Shown here piece after piece: positions 52,433-59,560 of a stretch of DNA of 64,000 nt. The position numbers and the translations under genes were made by a program. The stretch comes from Petrimonas sulfuriphila (GTDB taxonomy: Bacteria > Bacteroidota > Bacteroidia > Bacteroidales > Dysgonomonadaceae), in NCBI GenBank assembly GCA_038561985.1, contig CP073276.1:3769269-3833268 (forward strand). Reading direction: 5' to 3'. The notes beneath the pieces are model-generated. The model saw nothing but the letters and a program-made list of their open reading frames with translations. It was not told the DNA's origin and searched no databases. Each line of letters starts with the position of its first letter. Position 1 is the stretch's first letter.

Positions 52433-52463
52433 TTTGTCAATCTATAAATTCGTATTATTTTTG
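52433..52463 (+). promoter_or_regulatory. Promoter of the acyl-CoA ligase gene
   Basis: TTTG (52433-52436) and TATTTTTG (52456-52463), 19 bp apart, about 30 bp before the ATG at 52493. Confidence 0.6.
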
Positions 52464-52492
52464 CACACAACTTAAATATTTGTGCAAAAATA

Positions 52493-54139
52493 ATGATACA
52501 ACAGAACTTCATAAAGATTTACGAAGAAAGTTTTAAGACGAACTGGGAATTACCTGCGCTGTCCAACTACAAAGACCAGGAGACTTTATCCTACGGCCAA
52601 TTGGCTGAAAAAATTGCACGGATACATATCCTGTTTACAGAGCTTGGAATAGAAGAAGGGGATAAAGTGGCGTTGATCGGGAAGAACCACACCAGCTGGT
52701 CGGTTATCTTTCTGGCTACTTTCACTTATGGAGCTGTCATCGTACCTATTTTGCACGAATTCAATCCCGAGAGCATGGAGCATATCATTGCTCACAGTGA
52801 ATCGAAATGTATCTTTATTAACGAAAATATTTGGGAGAACCTGGACAAAGGCAATATTAAGCTTCCTGTTTTTTCGCTTCCATCATTTAACTTGCTTCAA
52901 AGCGAAAATAAAAAAACAAGAAATCTTACCGGCAAAATAGATGCTCTTTTTGCAAAAAAATACCCCGCCGGGTTTCACCCGGAAGATGTTGTTTATGCTG
53001 ACGTGGACAACGATGATGTTATCTGTCTGAACTACACATCGGGAACCACCGGGTTTAGCAAAGGGGTCATGCTCACTGCGAATAATTTTGCCGGGAACAT
53101 CACCTATGCACATACCCTTGAGCTGCTTTTCCCAGGTGAAAGGGATTTGGCGTTCCTGCCAATGGCTCATGCTTACGGGTGCGCATTCGATTTTCTATAT
53201 GCCCTTTCTACAGGTGTTCACGTTACGCTCCTTGATATTATTCCTTCGCCGCAAAATCTTATTAAGGCGTTTCAGGAAATCAAGCCGAACATCATTATTA
53301 CTGTTCCACTTATTTTCGAAAAAATATACAAAAAGAGGATTCTTCCGATTGTCGACAAGCCCATCATGAAAACACTGCTCCAAATCCCGGGAATAAACAA
53401 CATGATCTACAGCAAAATAAGAAAATCGCTCATCGATTCCCTGGGTGGAAATTTCAGGGAGGTAATCATTGGCGGAGCAGCTTTGGGAAAGGATATTGAA
53501 GCGTTTTTCTACAAAATAAAATTTCCCTTTACCGTAGGTTACGGAATGACAGAATGTGCCCCACTGATCTCTTACGACCACCACTATGAATTTGTTCCCA
53601 CCTCCTGCGGTTCTGTTCTGGCGGGCATCATGGAAGCGAGAATTGATTCTCCCGATCCGGAAAATGTACCGGGAGAGATTCAGGTTCGTGGAGAAAATGT
53701 GATGAAGGGTTACTACAAAAACCCGGAAGCCACAAAAGCCGCATTCACCAAAGACGGATGGCTGAAAACGGGCGATTCCGGCATTATGAGAGGCAGAAGG
53801 CTCTTTATTAAAGGGCGCATCAAAACCATGATCCTCGGGCCAAGCGGACAGAACATCTATCCGGAAGAGATTGAGGCGAAGTTAAACAACCTCCCGTATG
53901 TAGCAGAAAGCCTCGTCGTTGAAAGAGAAAACAAACTGGCGGCGTTGGTTTATCCCGACTTTGCCGCCTTGGAAGCGAGCGGCCTTACTGCCGGTCAACT
54001 GCCGCAGATCATGGATGATAACAAAGGTGTTTTAAACAAACAGGTGGCCAATTACGAGAGGATCAGCTCTCTGATAATAGTTGAAAAAGAGTTTGAGAAA
54101 ACTCCGAAAAAAAGCATTAAACGGTTTTTATATAACTGA
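52493..54139 (+). CDS. AMP-binding long-chain fatty acid-CoA ligase
   Basis: 548 residues. The adenylate-forming signature is LNYTSGTTGFSKGVMLTANN (about 180-199). Further core motifs are VGYGMTECAPLISYD, GWLKTGDSGIMRGRRLFIKG (the hinge D and following lysine region) and the catalytic lysine near the C-terminus in TPKKSIKRFLYN. Family knowledge: it activates a carboxylic acid as acyl-AMP and transfers it to CoA, or to a carrier protein in some members. Chain length is not evident from sequence. Single-gene unit with its own promoter. Confidence 0.88.
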   Translation: MIQQNFIKIYEESFKTNWELPALSNYKDQETLSYGQLAEKIARIHILFTELGIEEGDKVALIGKNHTSWSVIFLATFTYGAVIVPILHEFNPESMEHIIAHSESKCIFINENIWENLDKGNIKLPVFSLPSFNLLQSENKKTRNLTGKIDALFAKKYPAGFHPEDVVYADVDNDDVICLNYTSGTTGFSKGVMLTANNFAGNITYAHTLELLFPGERDLAFLPMAHAYGCAFDFLYALSTGVHVTLLDIIPSPQNLIKAFQEIKPNIIITVPLIFEKIYKKRILPIVDKPIMKTLLQIPGINNMIYSKIRKSLIDSLGGNFREVIIGGAALGKDIEAFFYKIKFPFTVGYGMTECAPLISYDHHYEFVPTSCGSVLAGIMEARIDSPDPENVPGEIQVRGENVMKGYYKNPEATKAAFTKDGWLKTGDSGIMRGRRLFIKGRIKTMILGPSGQNIYPEEIEAKLNNLPYVAESLVVERENKLAALVYPDFAALEASGLTAGQLPQIMDDNKGVLNKQVANYERISSLIIVEKEFEKTPKKSIKRFLYN

Positions 54140-54319
54140 GAAACTGTTGCTTCCAAAAAGCCTGCTGTTACGTGAAAACCGCATCTGGAAAGGACTGTTC
54201 ACGCCACGCAGGAAAAAGGACTGGAGCCTCATAACCATTGAACAAAACCGACCGACGATTTTTAATATTATTTAACTATACTTTTTTCGATAAACATGTT
54301 ATATAACATAAAAACAATA

Positions 54320-54327
54320 TAACTTTG
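54320..54327 (+). promoter_or_regulatory. -7 box for the Ala-rich small lipoprotein
   Basis: TAACTTTG, 51 bp before the ATG at 54379, next to a short TGTTATATAACA palindrome (54298-54309). Confidence 0.5.
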
Positions 54328-54378
54328 CACAGTTTTTTTAAAACCAAGTATTATTGATCGTTTAAAATTATTGAAAAA

Positions 54379-54606
54379 ATGAAAAAAGTATTATTATTTG
54401 TAGCTTTGGTAGCTACCCTTGGATTTGCCTCTTGCACAAACAAACAAGCTGAAGCTGAAAAAGCCAGATTAGACAGCCTTGCTGAAGTGGCTAGATTAGA
54501 TAGCATCGCCGCTGTAGAACAAGCTAAAGCTGACAGCATCGCTGCTGCCGCTGCCGCTGCTGCTGCCGACACTTTGGTTGAAGCTGCCGCTGCTGCCGTT
54601 AAGTAA
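54379..54606 (+). CDS. Alanine-rich small lipoprotein
   Basis: 75 residues. The lipoprotein signal is MKKVLLFVALVATLGFASC (Cys 19). The mature 56 residues are almost only A, E, K, D, L, S and V, with a recurring A-x-x-D-S-(L/I)-A pattern (ARLDSLAEVARLDSIAAVEQ) and two long alanine runs. A continuous amphipathic helix or coiled coil is expected, as in Braun lipoprotein-like spacers, although there is no C-terminal Lys motif other than the final VK. It has its own promoter and a strong terminator, suggesting an abundant envelope protein. Function unknown. Confidence 0.75.
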   Translation: MKKVLLFVALVATLGFASCTNKQAEAEKARLDSLAEVARLDSIAAVEQAKADSIAAAAAAAAADTLVEAAAAAVK

Positions 54607-54630
54607 GAAGGAGTTCGAAAAAATCACCTG

Positions 54631-54659
54631 AAGCCATCCTGAGCGGGATGGCTTTTTTA
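54631..54659 (+). terminator. Terminator after the Ala-rich lipoprotein
   Basis: AAGCCATCC and GGATGGCTT form a perfect 9-bp stem with a 5-nt loop and a T-run. Confidence 0.85.
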
Positions 54660-54720
54660 TTTGCAGTTCTCTCAAAACAGCTTAACTTTGTGGATATTTC
54701 AAAAAACGGATTATACAGAT

Positions 54721-56520
54721 ATGAAAAAAACAGTTTTTGTCGCTTTACTTATTTTCGCCGTGTTTTCCTCGTGCGTTTCTAAAGACAAAAAGTACTTCGT
54801 AAAAGAACTGGCTTTCCCCGAAAATATTACACCCGAACAGAAAATAAAACTGGCGGCCCACCTCACTCCAACCGACCAGCAATACGAGTGGCAACAGCTG
54901 GAACTGACAGCATTCATTCACTTCGGGATGAACACTTTTACTGGCCGTGAATGGGGTGAAGGAAAAGAAGATCCGGTTCTTTTTAACCCGACAGATTTTA
55001 ACGCGGAACAGTGGGTTGTTTCCCTTCAGGAAGCCGGATTCAAGATGATTATTCTCACGGCCAAACATCACGACGGGTTCTGTCTCTGGCCCACGGCAAC
55101 CACCAGGCACTCCGTACGGTCATCGCTGTGGAGAGACGGGAACGGCGATGTTGTCCGCGAAGTAAAGAATGCCTGTGACAAGTACGGAATGAAGTTCGGG
55201 GTTTATCTCTCACCGTGGGACAGAAACGCCGAAAGTTACGGTGATTCCCCACGATACAATGCGATGTTTGTGGAACAGTTGAAAGAATTACTGAACAATT
55301 ATGGTGAAGTTCACGAAGTCTGGTTCGACGGTGCTAACGGCGAAGGCCCGAACGGAAAACGCCAGGTTTACGATTGGACGCGTTTTTACCAGGTGATAGA
55401 CAGTCTTCAGCCCAAAGCAGTGAAAGCCATTATGGGCAACGATGTCCGTTGGGTTGGAAATGAATCGGGGCTGGGACGCGAAACGGAGTGGAGCGTAACC
55501 CCTCTGAACCCGGACATTAACGAGGCCGTTGTCGCAGAAAACAACCGGCTGGACATCAACCCCATGTCCAAGGATTTAGGTAGCCGCAACCTTATTGGCG
55601 AAGCTAAAAAACTCTATTGGTACCCTTCGGAAGTGGATGTTTCCATTCGTCCGGGATGGTTTTATCATCCTGAGCAGGACCACCAGGTGAAGACGCTGCA
55701 GCAGCTGGTCGATATCTATTATCAATCGGTTGGGATGAATTCGGTCCTCCTGCTGAATATTCCTCCCGACAAACGCGGCTTACTGCACGAAGCGGATGTG
55801 GCTAGGCTGAAAGAATTTGGCGCATACATCAGGAGTACTTTTGAAAACAACAGGATAAATACCGGAAACACTGCCTGGACCGCCAACAACGGAGAATTCA
55901 GGGAATTTACCGTAACCGGCGACACCGTCAACACCGTGATGTTGCAGGAAGACATTAAAAAAGGTCAACGCGTGGAGGTGTTTAAAGTGGAAGGATTTAT
56001 TCACAATGAATGGAAAAAACTGGCAGAAGGGACTACCATCGGATACAAGCGATTGCTTAAATTTGATGATTGCGCTCCTTCCAGGATCCGGGTAACCGTC
56101 ACCGAGACCCGCGAAAAAGCTCATATCCTTGCCGTAGGTGCTTATCGCGCCCCTCAGATTTCAGAAACATCCGGCGAATTGAAGCTGAGCGACGTGTCCA
56201 AAGAAAAATGGACCGTCAAAAGCCACAGCCCGTTGATTGTGGATATGGGCGAGGTTGTTTCCGTTAAAGGCTTCACCTACAAACCCATCAGTGAAAAAGA
56301 AGCGGTCTTCAACTATGCTTTCAGCATGAGCGACGATGGAAAGACATGGACCGGATTGAAAAAAGGTGAGTTCAGCAACATCAAAAACAATCCTATTCCA
56401 CAATTTGTAAGGTTCGATAATGACCTGAAGGCAAGGTTTTTCCGGTTCGAAACCATTATCGGGACAGAAGGTGGAAAACCAGGTGTATCCATTGATCAAA
56501 TAGGTATTCTCACTCAATAA
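54721..56520 (+). CDS. GH29 alpha-L-fucosidase, exported
   Basis: 599 residues from the ATG at 54721, which begins a lipoprotein signal (VFVALLIFAVFSSC); the frame is open to 54661, but that would bury the signal. The GH29 barrel runs from about 40 to 380: FIHFGMNTFTGREWGEG, LTAKHHDGFCLWPT, and the nucleophile Asp203 in VWFDGANGEGPNG. The C-terminal about 130 residues form a discoidin-like (F5/8 type C) carbohydrate-binding module. Family knowledge: it removes terminal alpha-L-fucose from host or plant glycans. There is no SusCD pair nearby, so it is not part of a classical polysaccharide utilisation locus in this window. Confidence 0.9.
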   Translation: MKKTVFVALLIFAVFSSCVSKDKKYFVKELAFPENITPEQKIKLAAHLTPTDQQYEWQQLELTAFIHFGMNTFTGREWGEGKEDPVLFNPTDFNAEQWVVSLQEAGFKMIILTAKHHDGFCLWPTATTRHSVRSSLWRDGNGDVVREVKNACDKYGMKFGVYLSPWDRNAESYGDSPRYNAMFVEQLKELLNNYGEVHEVWFDGANGEGPNGKRQVYDWTRFYQVIDSLQPKAVKAIMGNDVRWVGNESGLGRETEWSVTPLNPDINEAVVAENNRLDINPMSKDLGSRNLIGEAKKLYWYPSEVDVSIRPGWFYHPEQDHQVKTLQQLVDIYYQSVGMNSVLLLNIPPDKRGLLHEADVARLKEFGAYIRSTFENNRINTGNTAWTANNGEFREFTVTGDTVNTVMLQEDIKKGQRVEVFKVEGFIHNEWKKLAEGTTIGYKRLLKFDDCAPSRIRVTVTETREKAHILAVGAYRAPQISETSGELKLSDVSKEKWTVKSHSPLIVDMGEVVSVKGFTYKPISEKEAVFNYAFSMSDDGKTWTGLKKGEFSNIKNNPIPQFVRFDNDLKARFFRFETIIGTEGGKPGVSIDQIGILTQ

Positions 56521-56526
56521 CATCCA

Positions 56527-57141
56527 ATGAAAAAAATAGTTACCGTATTATTTATTTTTATCGCCGCCTCTGCATTTCCGCAGAAAATAGACGATGTTTT
56601 TAAAACAATGCCCAACTCCATCTTACCGGGATTATCGGACGGCAACAGGACCATGCTTCTGGTGGATACCGGAAAAACGGTCATCCCCTACTCCCTTGGG
56701 GAAATAGAGAAACTGGCTTATGCACCGGATTTTTTAAAAATAAAAACTTCCGGAATTGGCTCAACGCAACTGAAACTATTACCGCTGATCAACGACACCC
56801 AGATTATTTGCGTCATTAGAACCGTTTGTGGAAAAGCATGCGACAGCAACATCCGGTTTTACTCTACCGATTGGAAAGAATTGGAAGCAAAAACGCTTTT
56901 ATCGCATATTTCTGCAGCATCTTTTTTCGATTCATCAAAAAAAGATTCCGAAAATTATAAATTTGCACTATCTTTGCCGGATATTTATCCCGTTTCGGCT
57001 GAATTTGAAAACGGCTCAAACGCGTTAACACTGAAACTCGATCTGGAGGGATACCTTTCTGATGAGCAACTAGCAGAGGTTAAGCCGTTTATAAAAAGTG
57101 AAACAATCACGCTGAACTGGAACAATATTTCTTTCAGGTAA
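56527..57141 (+). CDS. DUF3256 secreted protein
   Basis: 204 residues with a signal peptide (VTVLFIFIAASAFP). Pattern of DUF3256: DDVFKTMPNSILPGLSDGNR near the N-terminus and LEGYLSDEQLAEVKPFIKSE near the end. There is one Cys pair (CVIRTVCGKACDSN region). It starts 6 bp after the fucosidase stop, probably co-transcribed. Function unknown in the family. Confidence 0.8.
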   Translation: MKKIVTVLFIFIAASAFPQKIDDVFKTMPNSILPGLSDGNRTMLLVDTGKTVIPYSLGEIEKLAYAPDFLKIKTSGIGSTQLKLLPLINDTQIICVIRTVCGKACDSNIRFYSTDWKELEAKTLLSHISAASFFDSSKKDSENYKFALSLPDIYPVSAEFENGSNALTLKLDLEGYLSDEQLAEVKPFIKSETITLNWNNISFR

Positions 57142-57146
57142 TTTCT

Positions 57147-57218
57147 GCACCCGTAGTTCAATGGATAGAATATCGGATTCCGGTTCCGACGATGCGAGTT
57201 CGAATCTCGCCGGGTGTA
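57147..57218 (+). tRNA. tRNA-Arg (CCG)
   Basis: 72 nt cloverleaf. Acceptor GCACCCG pairs with CGGGTGT (one G-U). Anticodon stem TCGGA/TCCGA holds loop TTCCGGT, giving anticodon CCG. The T-arm is GCGAG-TTCGAAT-CTCGC. The discriminator is A and CCA is not encoded. Everything after this tRNA is AT-rich accessory DNA, as often seen where a tRNA gene served as an insertion point. Confidence 0.9.
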
Positions 57219-57248
57219 CAACAGTTATTGATAATCAATTAATTAGGA

Positions 57249-57279
57249 AAACGTCGGACTAAATGTCGGACGTTTTTTT
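57249..57279 (+). terminator. Hairpin with T-run after tRNA-Arg
   Basis: AACGTCGGAC and GTCGGACGTT pair with one G-G mismatch, followed by seven T's. It probably terminates the tRNA transcript. Confidence 0.6.
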
Positions 57280-57404
57280 GTTAAGCCTTAGCTTTTTCCT
57301 GAATTTTCTCTGAAATGAAAACTCTTAATATCTTCATTTCGTAAAGTTACTTTGATTGTCTTTTTTTGACTAAATTATTGAAGAAAAAAGAATATCCTAA
57401 TTGG

Positions 57405-57434
57405 TTTGTTTAAGATAATATTTTGCTAACTTTG
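57405..57434 (+). promoter_or_regulatory. Promoter without an adjacent gene
   Basis: TTTG (57405-57408) and TAACTTTG (57427-57434), 18 bp apart. The next gene starts at 57742, so it either drives the cassette gene through a long leader or makes a small RNA. Confidence 0.5.
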
Positions 57435-57552
57435 ACTTTTTAACTTAAATAGATTAATCAATAATTAAGAGTCAGGTTTTTCCAATCATGACAATGAGGA
57501 AAAATAAAGCCTGGTGGTAGAATATCAAATAATTCATGCACGCTAATACACT

Positions 57553-57699
57553 AATGCCGTTGAGTAACGCAAGTTTCCACAGCTGTAATCGAATTTTAAT
57601 ATCTTTCGTAAACATCCCCGATTATGAAGGGATATACGAATGTTATAAATCGAGTATTTACGAAAGTTGTTTATTTATTGCGTAAACAACACGTTAGGC
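57553..57699. repeat. attC-like site, upstream of the protease cassette
   Basis: Its right side ends with GCGTAAACAACAC and the core GTTAGGC (57693-57699), which fits the R' consensus GTTRRRY. On the left GCCGTTGAGTAACGCAAG is partly complementary to the right arm. Inside, CTTTCGTAAA (57603-57612) and TTTACGAAAG (57655-57664) form a further perfect stem. The left R'' box is poorly conserved. Site length about 147 bp, long for attC. Confidence 0.5.
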
Positions 57700-57741
57700 A
57701 AAATTTAAGAAACCCTAATAACACAGATAATTCAAAGCAAG

Positions 57742-58818
57742 ATGAGTAAAAACAAAAAACCAAATAAGAGACATATTCCCATGATTCCACAGAACAAACC
57801 ACAACCACATCCTGTCCAAATGCCACCAATTTCATCGACGATGCTTGATAAAATGGTAGATGGTAGAGAGTTTGAAAGACTATTGAAATACCAATATCAT
57901 AACTTGAATGTTATTGGAGAATTACAGAAAAGTATACAAGAAATTAAAGCAATAAGAAAAAGACCTGTTGTTTGCTATGTTGCAAATGTTGTCAAACCAA
58001 CAAGTTCCTCAATATCAATAGATGATTCTGATGATTTGCCATTCAACGAAATGATTGCATCGTTACCTCCAGACGCTAAAGACATTGATATTGTTTTGGT
58101 AACTCCAGGTGGTTTTGCTCATCAAGTTGCAAAGTTTGTTAATAAACTTAGGCCAAGATTTGATAATGTTGGATTTATATTGCTTAATAAATCAATGAGT
58201 GCAGGTACTATCTTTATAACATCTGGAGATGAAATTATAATGATTAATCAGTCACAAATTGGCCCCGTTGACCCGCAGGTTAGAACTAGAAATGGTGAAT
58301 TTGTGCCAGCACAATCAATTTTGACTCTTATTGATGAAATAAAAGTTCGAGGTGAGGAACTTTTAAAAAAAGGACAGAAACCAGCATGGACTGATTTGCA
58401 AATATTAAATGGAATTGACCCAAAGGAAATAGGGAATGCAATGAATGCAAGTAACTATTCTATACAAATGGTTGAAGAATACTTGTATAATTATAAATTT
58501 AAAAATTGGACAGTTCATTCAGATGGTGTAACACAAGTTTCAGATGGAGAAAGAAAAGCAAGAGCTACCGAGATTGCAAAAATGCTTTGTGACCATGGAA
58601 AGTGGAAGAATCATGGTCATGCAATAACAAGAGAAGCTGCGTGGGATGTATGTAAATTAAAAATTACACACGCAGAGAATATTGCAGGATTAGATAAAGC
58701 AATGAGAAGAATGTGGGCATTATATTATTGGCTTTTTGAAAACTTACCATTAACAAAGGTGTTTATATCAGAGAATTATTGTATTATGCGTAACGATAAC
58801 AATGGAGTAAAAAAATAA
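57742..58818 (+). CDS. SDH-type (ClpP/SppA-fold) serine protease-like protein
   Basis: 358 residues, no signal peptide. The N-terminal about 45 residues are Pro/Lys/Gln rich. A ClpP/crotonase fold follows: DIVLVTPGGFAHQVAKFVNK (oxyanion glycines), the probable nucleophile Ser153 in NKSMSAGTIFITSGDEIIM, and INQSQIGPVDPQV. These are the marks of the serine dehydrogenase proteinase (SDH) family. Usual members have an N-terminal membrane helix; none is seen here. The C-terminal half is helical (ATEIAKMLCDHGKW, THAENIAGLDKAMRRMWALY). AT-rich codon use differs from the upstream chromosome. It lies 5 bp before the 71-residue gene, inside the cassette. Substrate and role unknown. Confidence 0.78.
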   Translation: MSKNKKPNKRHIPMIPQNKPQPHPVQMPPISSTMLDKMVDGREFERLLKYQYHNLNVIGELQKSIQEIKAIRKRPVVCYVANVVKPTSSSISIDDSDDLPFNEMIASLPPDAKDIDIVLVTPGGFAHQVAKFVNKLRPRFDNVGFILLNKSMSAGTIFITSGDEIIMINQSQIGPVDPQVRTRNGEFVPAQSILTLIDEIKVRGEELLKKGQKPAWTDLQILNGIDPKEIGNAMNASNYSIQMVEEYLYNYKFKNWTVHSDGVTQVSDGERKARATEIAKMLCDHGKWKNHGHAITREAAWDVCKLKITHAENIAGLDKAMRRMWALYYWLFENLPLTKVFISENYCIMRNDNNGVKK

Positions 58819-58822
58819 TATT

Positions 58823-59038
58823 ATGGAAACAAAAGAGACTCTATTAAAAAACTTAGGATTTTCTAATGAATTCCTGAAAGAATTAGGAAACAATCCTTAC
58901 GAGAGCAATTTTGAGAATTCTGACAAAATTTATACATGTTTTGATACTTTGGATACAAGTGAATTAGACTTGACTTCACTTATAATTGAGAAAACAGAAG
59001 AACCTTTAAATTTAAGTTTTATATGTGTGACTGAATAA
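58823..59038 (+). CDS. 71-residue partner of the SDH-type protease
   Basis: Begins METKETLLKNLGFSNEFLKE and continues LGNNPYESNFENSDKIY and SELDLTSLIIEKTEEPLN. Acidic, no signal peptide, no known family. It starts 5 bp after the protease stop and lies within the same cassette, so the two were carried together. It could be a regulator, inhibitor or substrate of the protease; this is inference from linkage only. Confidence 0.6.
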   Translation: METKETLLKNLGFSNEFLKELGNNPYESNFENSDKIYTCFDTLDTSELDLTSLIIEKTEEPLNLSFICVTE

Positions 59039-59044
59039 AAAACT

Positions 59045-59181
59045 TTGCCTAACATCGTATATAAAACATTTGGCAGTCAGTGGGTTATCGAGCGTTTCAG
59101 CCCGTATCAAAAGTACTTGTAACTTGACAGATAAGTGCTTCGAAATGCCAAACGTTTCATATACGTAACCGTTAGCTGCAA
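59045..59181. repeat. attC-like imperfect palindrome, downstream of the cassette
   Basis: Left arm 59045-59075 (TTGCCTAAC...CATTTGGCA) and right arm 59146-59181 (TGCCAAACG...GTTAGCTGCAA) are complementary over nearly their whole length with a few mismatches and bulges, separated by 70 bp. R'' is GCCTAAC (fits RYYYAAC) and R' is GTTAGCT (one deviation from GTTRRRY). At 137 bp it falls within the range known for attC sites. Confidence 0.65.
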
Positions 59182-59560
59182 GCGTATTACGACACGACAC
59201 AACAGAAAATGACCGTTAAACAGAGAAGAAAAAGTAAACCATTTTGACAGGTGACAGACAACATAAAGACCATACTTCAACAGGACATTTGAGCCGACAC
59301 TCAAGCCGACCCAATGTTTTTTATTTTTTTTCCACCGCATATTTTTTAAAACCATTTTTGAAGGACAGCCACCGCACAGCAAGCACATTTGCATTTTTGC
59401 CAACGCACAAGCCGACCCCAAAAATGCAAAAGAGCTTGCTCTTGCCTACGCACCCAAGCCCACCCACCACCCTGACACAATACGAGTGGATTTCAAGAGA
59501 AAAACGGGTAGACAACGATATTAAATTTTAACTTTGACAATTGGAAAATTGAAGTAATAA
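59182..59560. other. Non-coding leader before res
   Basis: 379 bp with no convincing gene. A 95-codon open frame (59244-59531) has a composition typical of non-coding DNA (poly-Pro/His/Thr). A TAACTTTG -7 box at 59529-59536 precedes res. No methyltransferase gene is present where a type III mod gene would be expected. Confidence 0.5.
59529..59536 (+). promoter_or_regulatory. -7 box for res
   Basis: TAACTTTG, 24 bp before the ATG at 59561. Confidence 0.5.

Larger units (their letters stand above)
57219..57741. other. Non-coding stretch after tRNA-Arg
   Basis: 523 bp without a convincing gene. It holds a hairpin with T-run (about 57249-57279), a good promoter pair (57405-57434) with no gene for 300 bp after it, and an attC-like palindrome ending in GTTAGGC (57693-57699). 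On the minus strand a 28-codon open frame near 57300-57385 has no recognisable content. Confidence 0.5.
57694..59171 (+). mobile_element. Integron-type gene cassette (no integrase seen)
   Basis: 1478 bp between two GTT crossover points. It holds an SDH-type protease gene and a 71-residue gene and ends in an attC-like palindrome (59045-59181). The R'' box of that palindrome with flank (TTGCCTAAC, 59045-59053) is an exact 9-bp reverse complement of the left boundary GTTAGGCAA (57693-57701). In the circular form of an integron cassette these two segments come together as R' and R'', so this match is expected of a real cassette and unlikely by chance. Confidence 0.6.

Noticed and set aside
57147..57218. 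Second att copy of the tRNA-Arg 3' end
   Set aside because: I looked for GTTCGAATCTCGCC further right and saw none up to 64000.
59244..59531. 95-codon open frame before res
   Set aside because: Composition (Pro, His, Thr, Ser runs) and poly-T/poly-A interruptions look non-coding, and it shows no family pattern.
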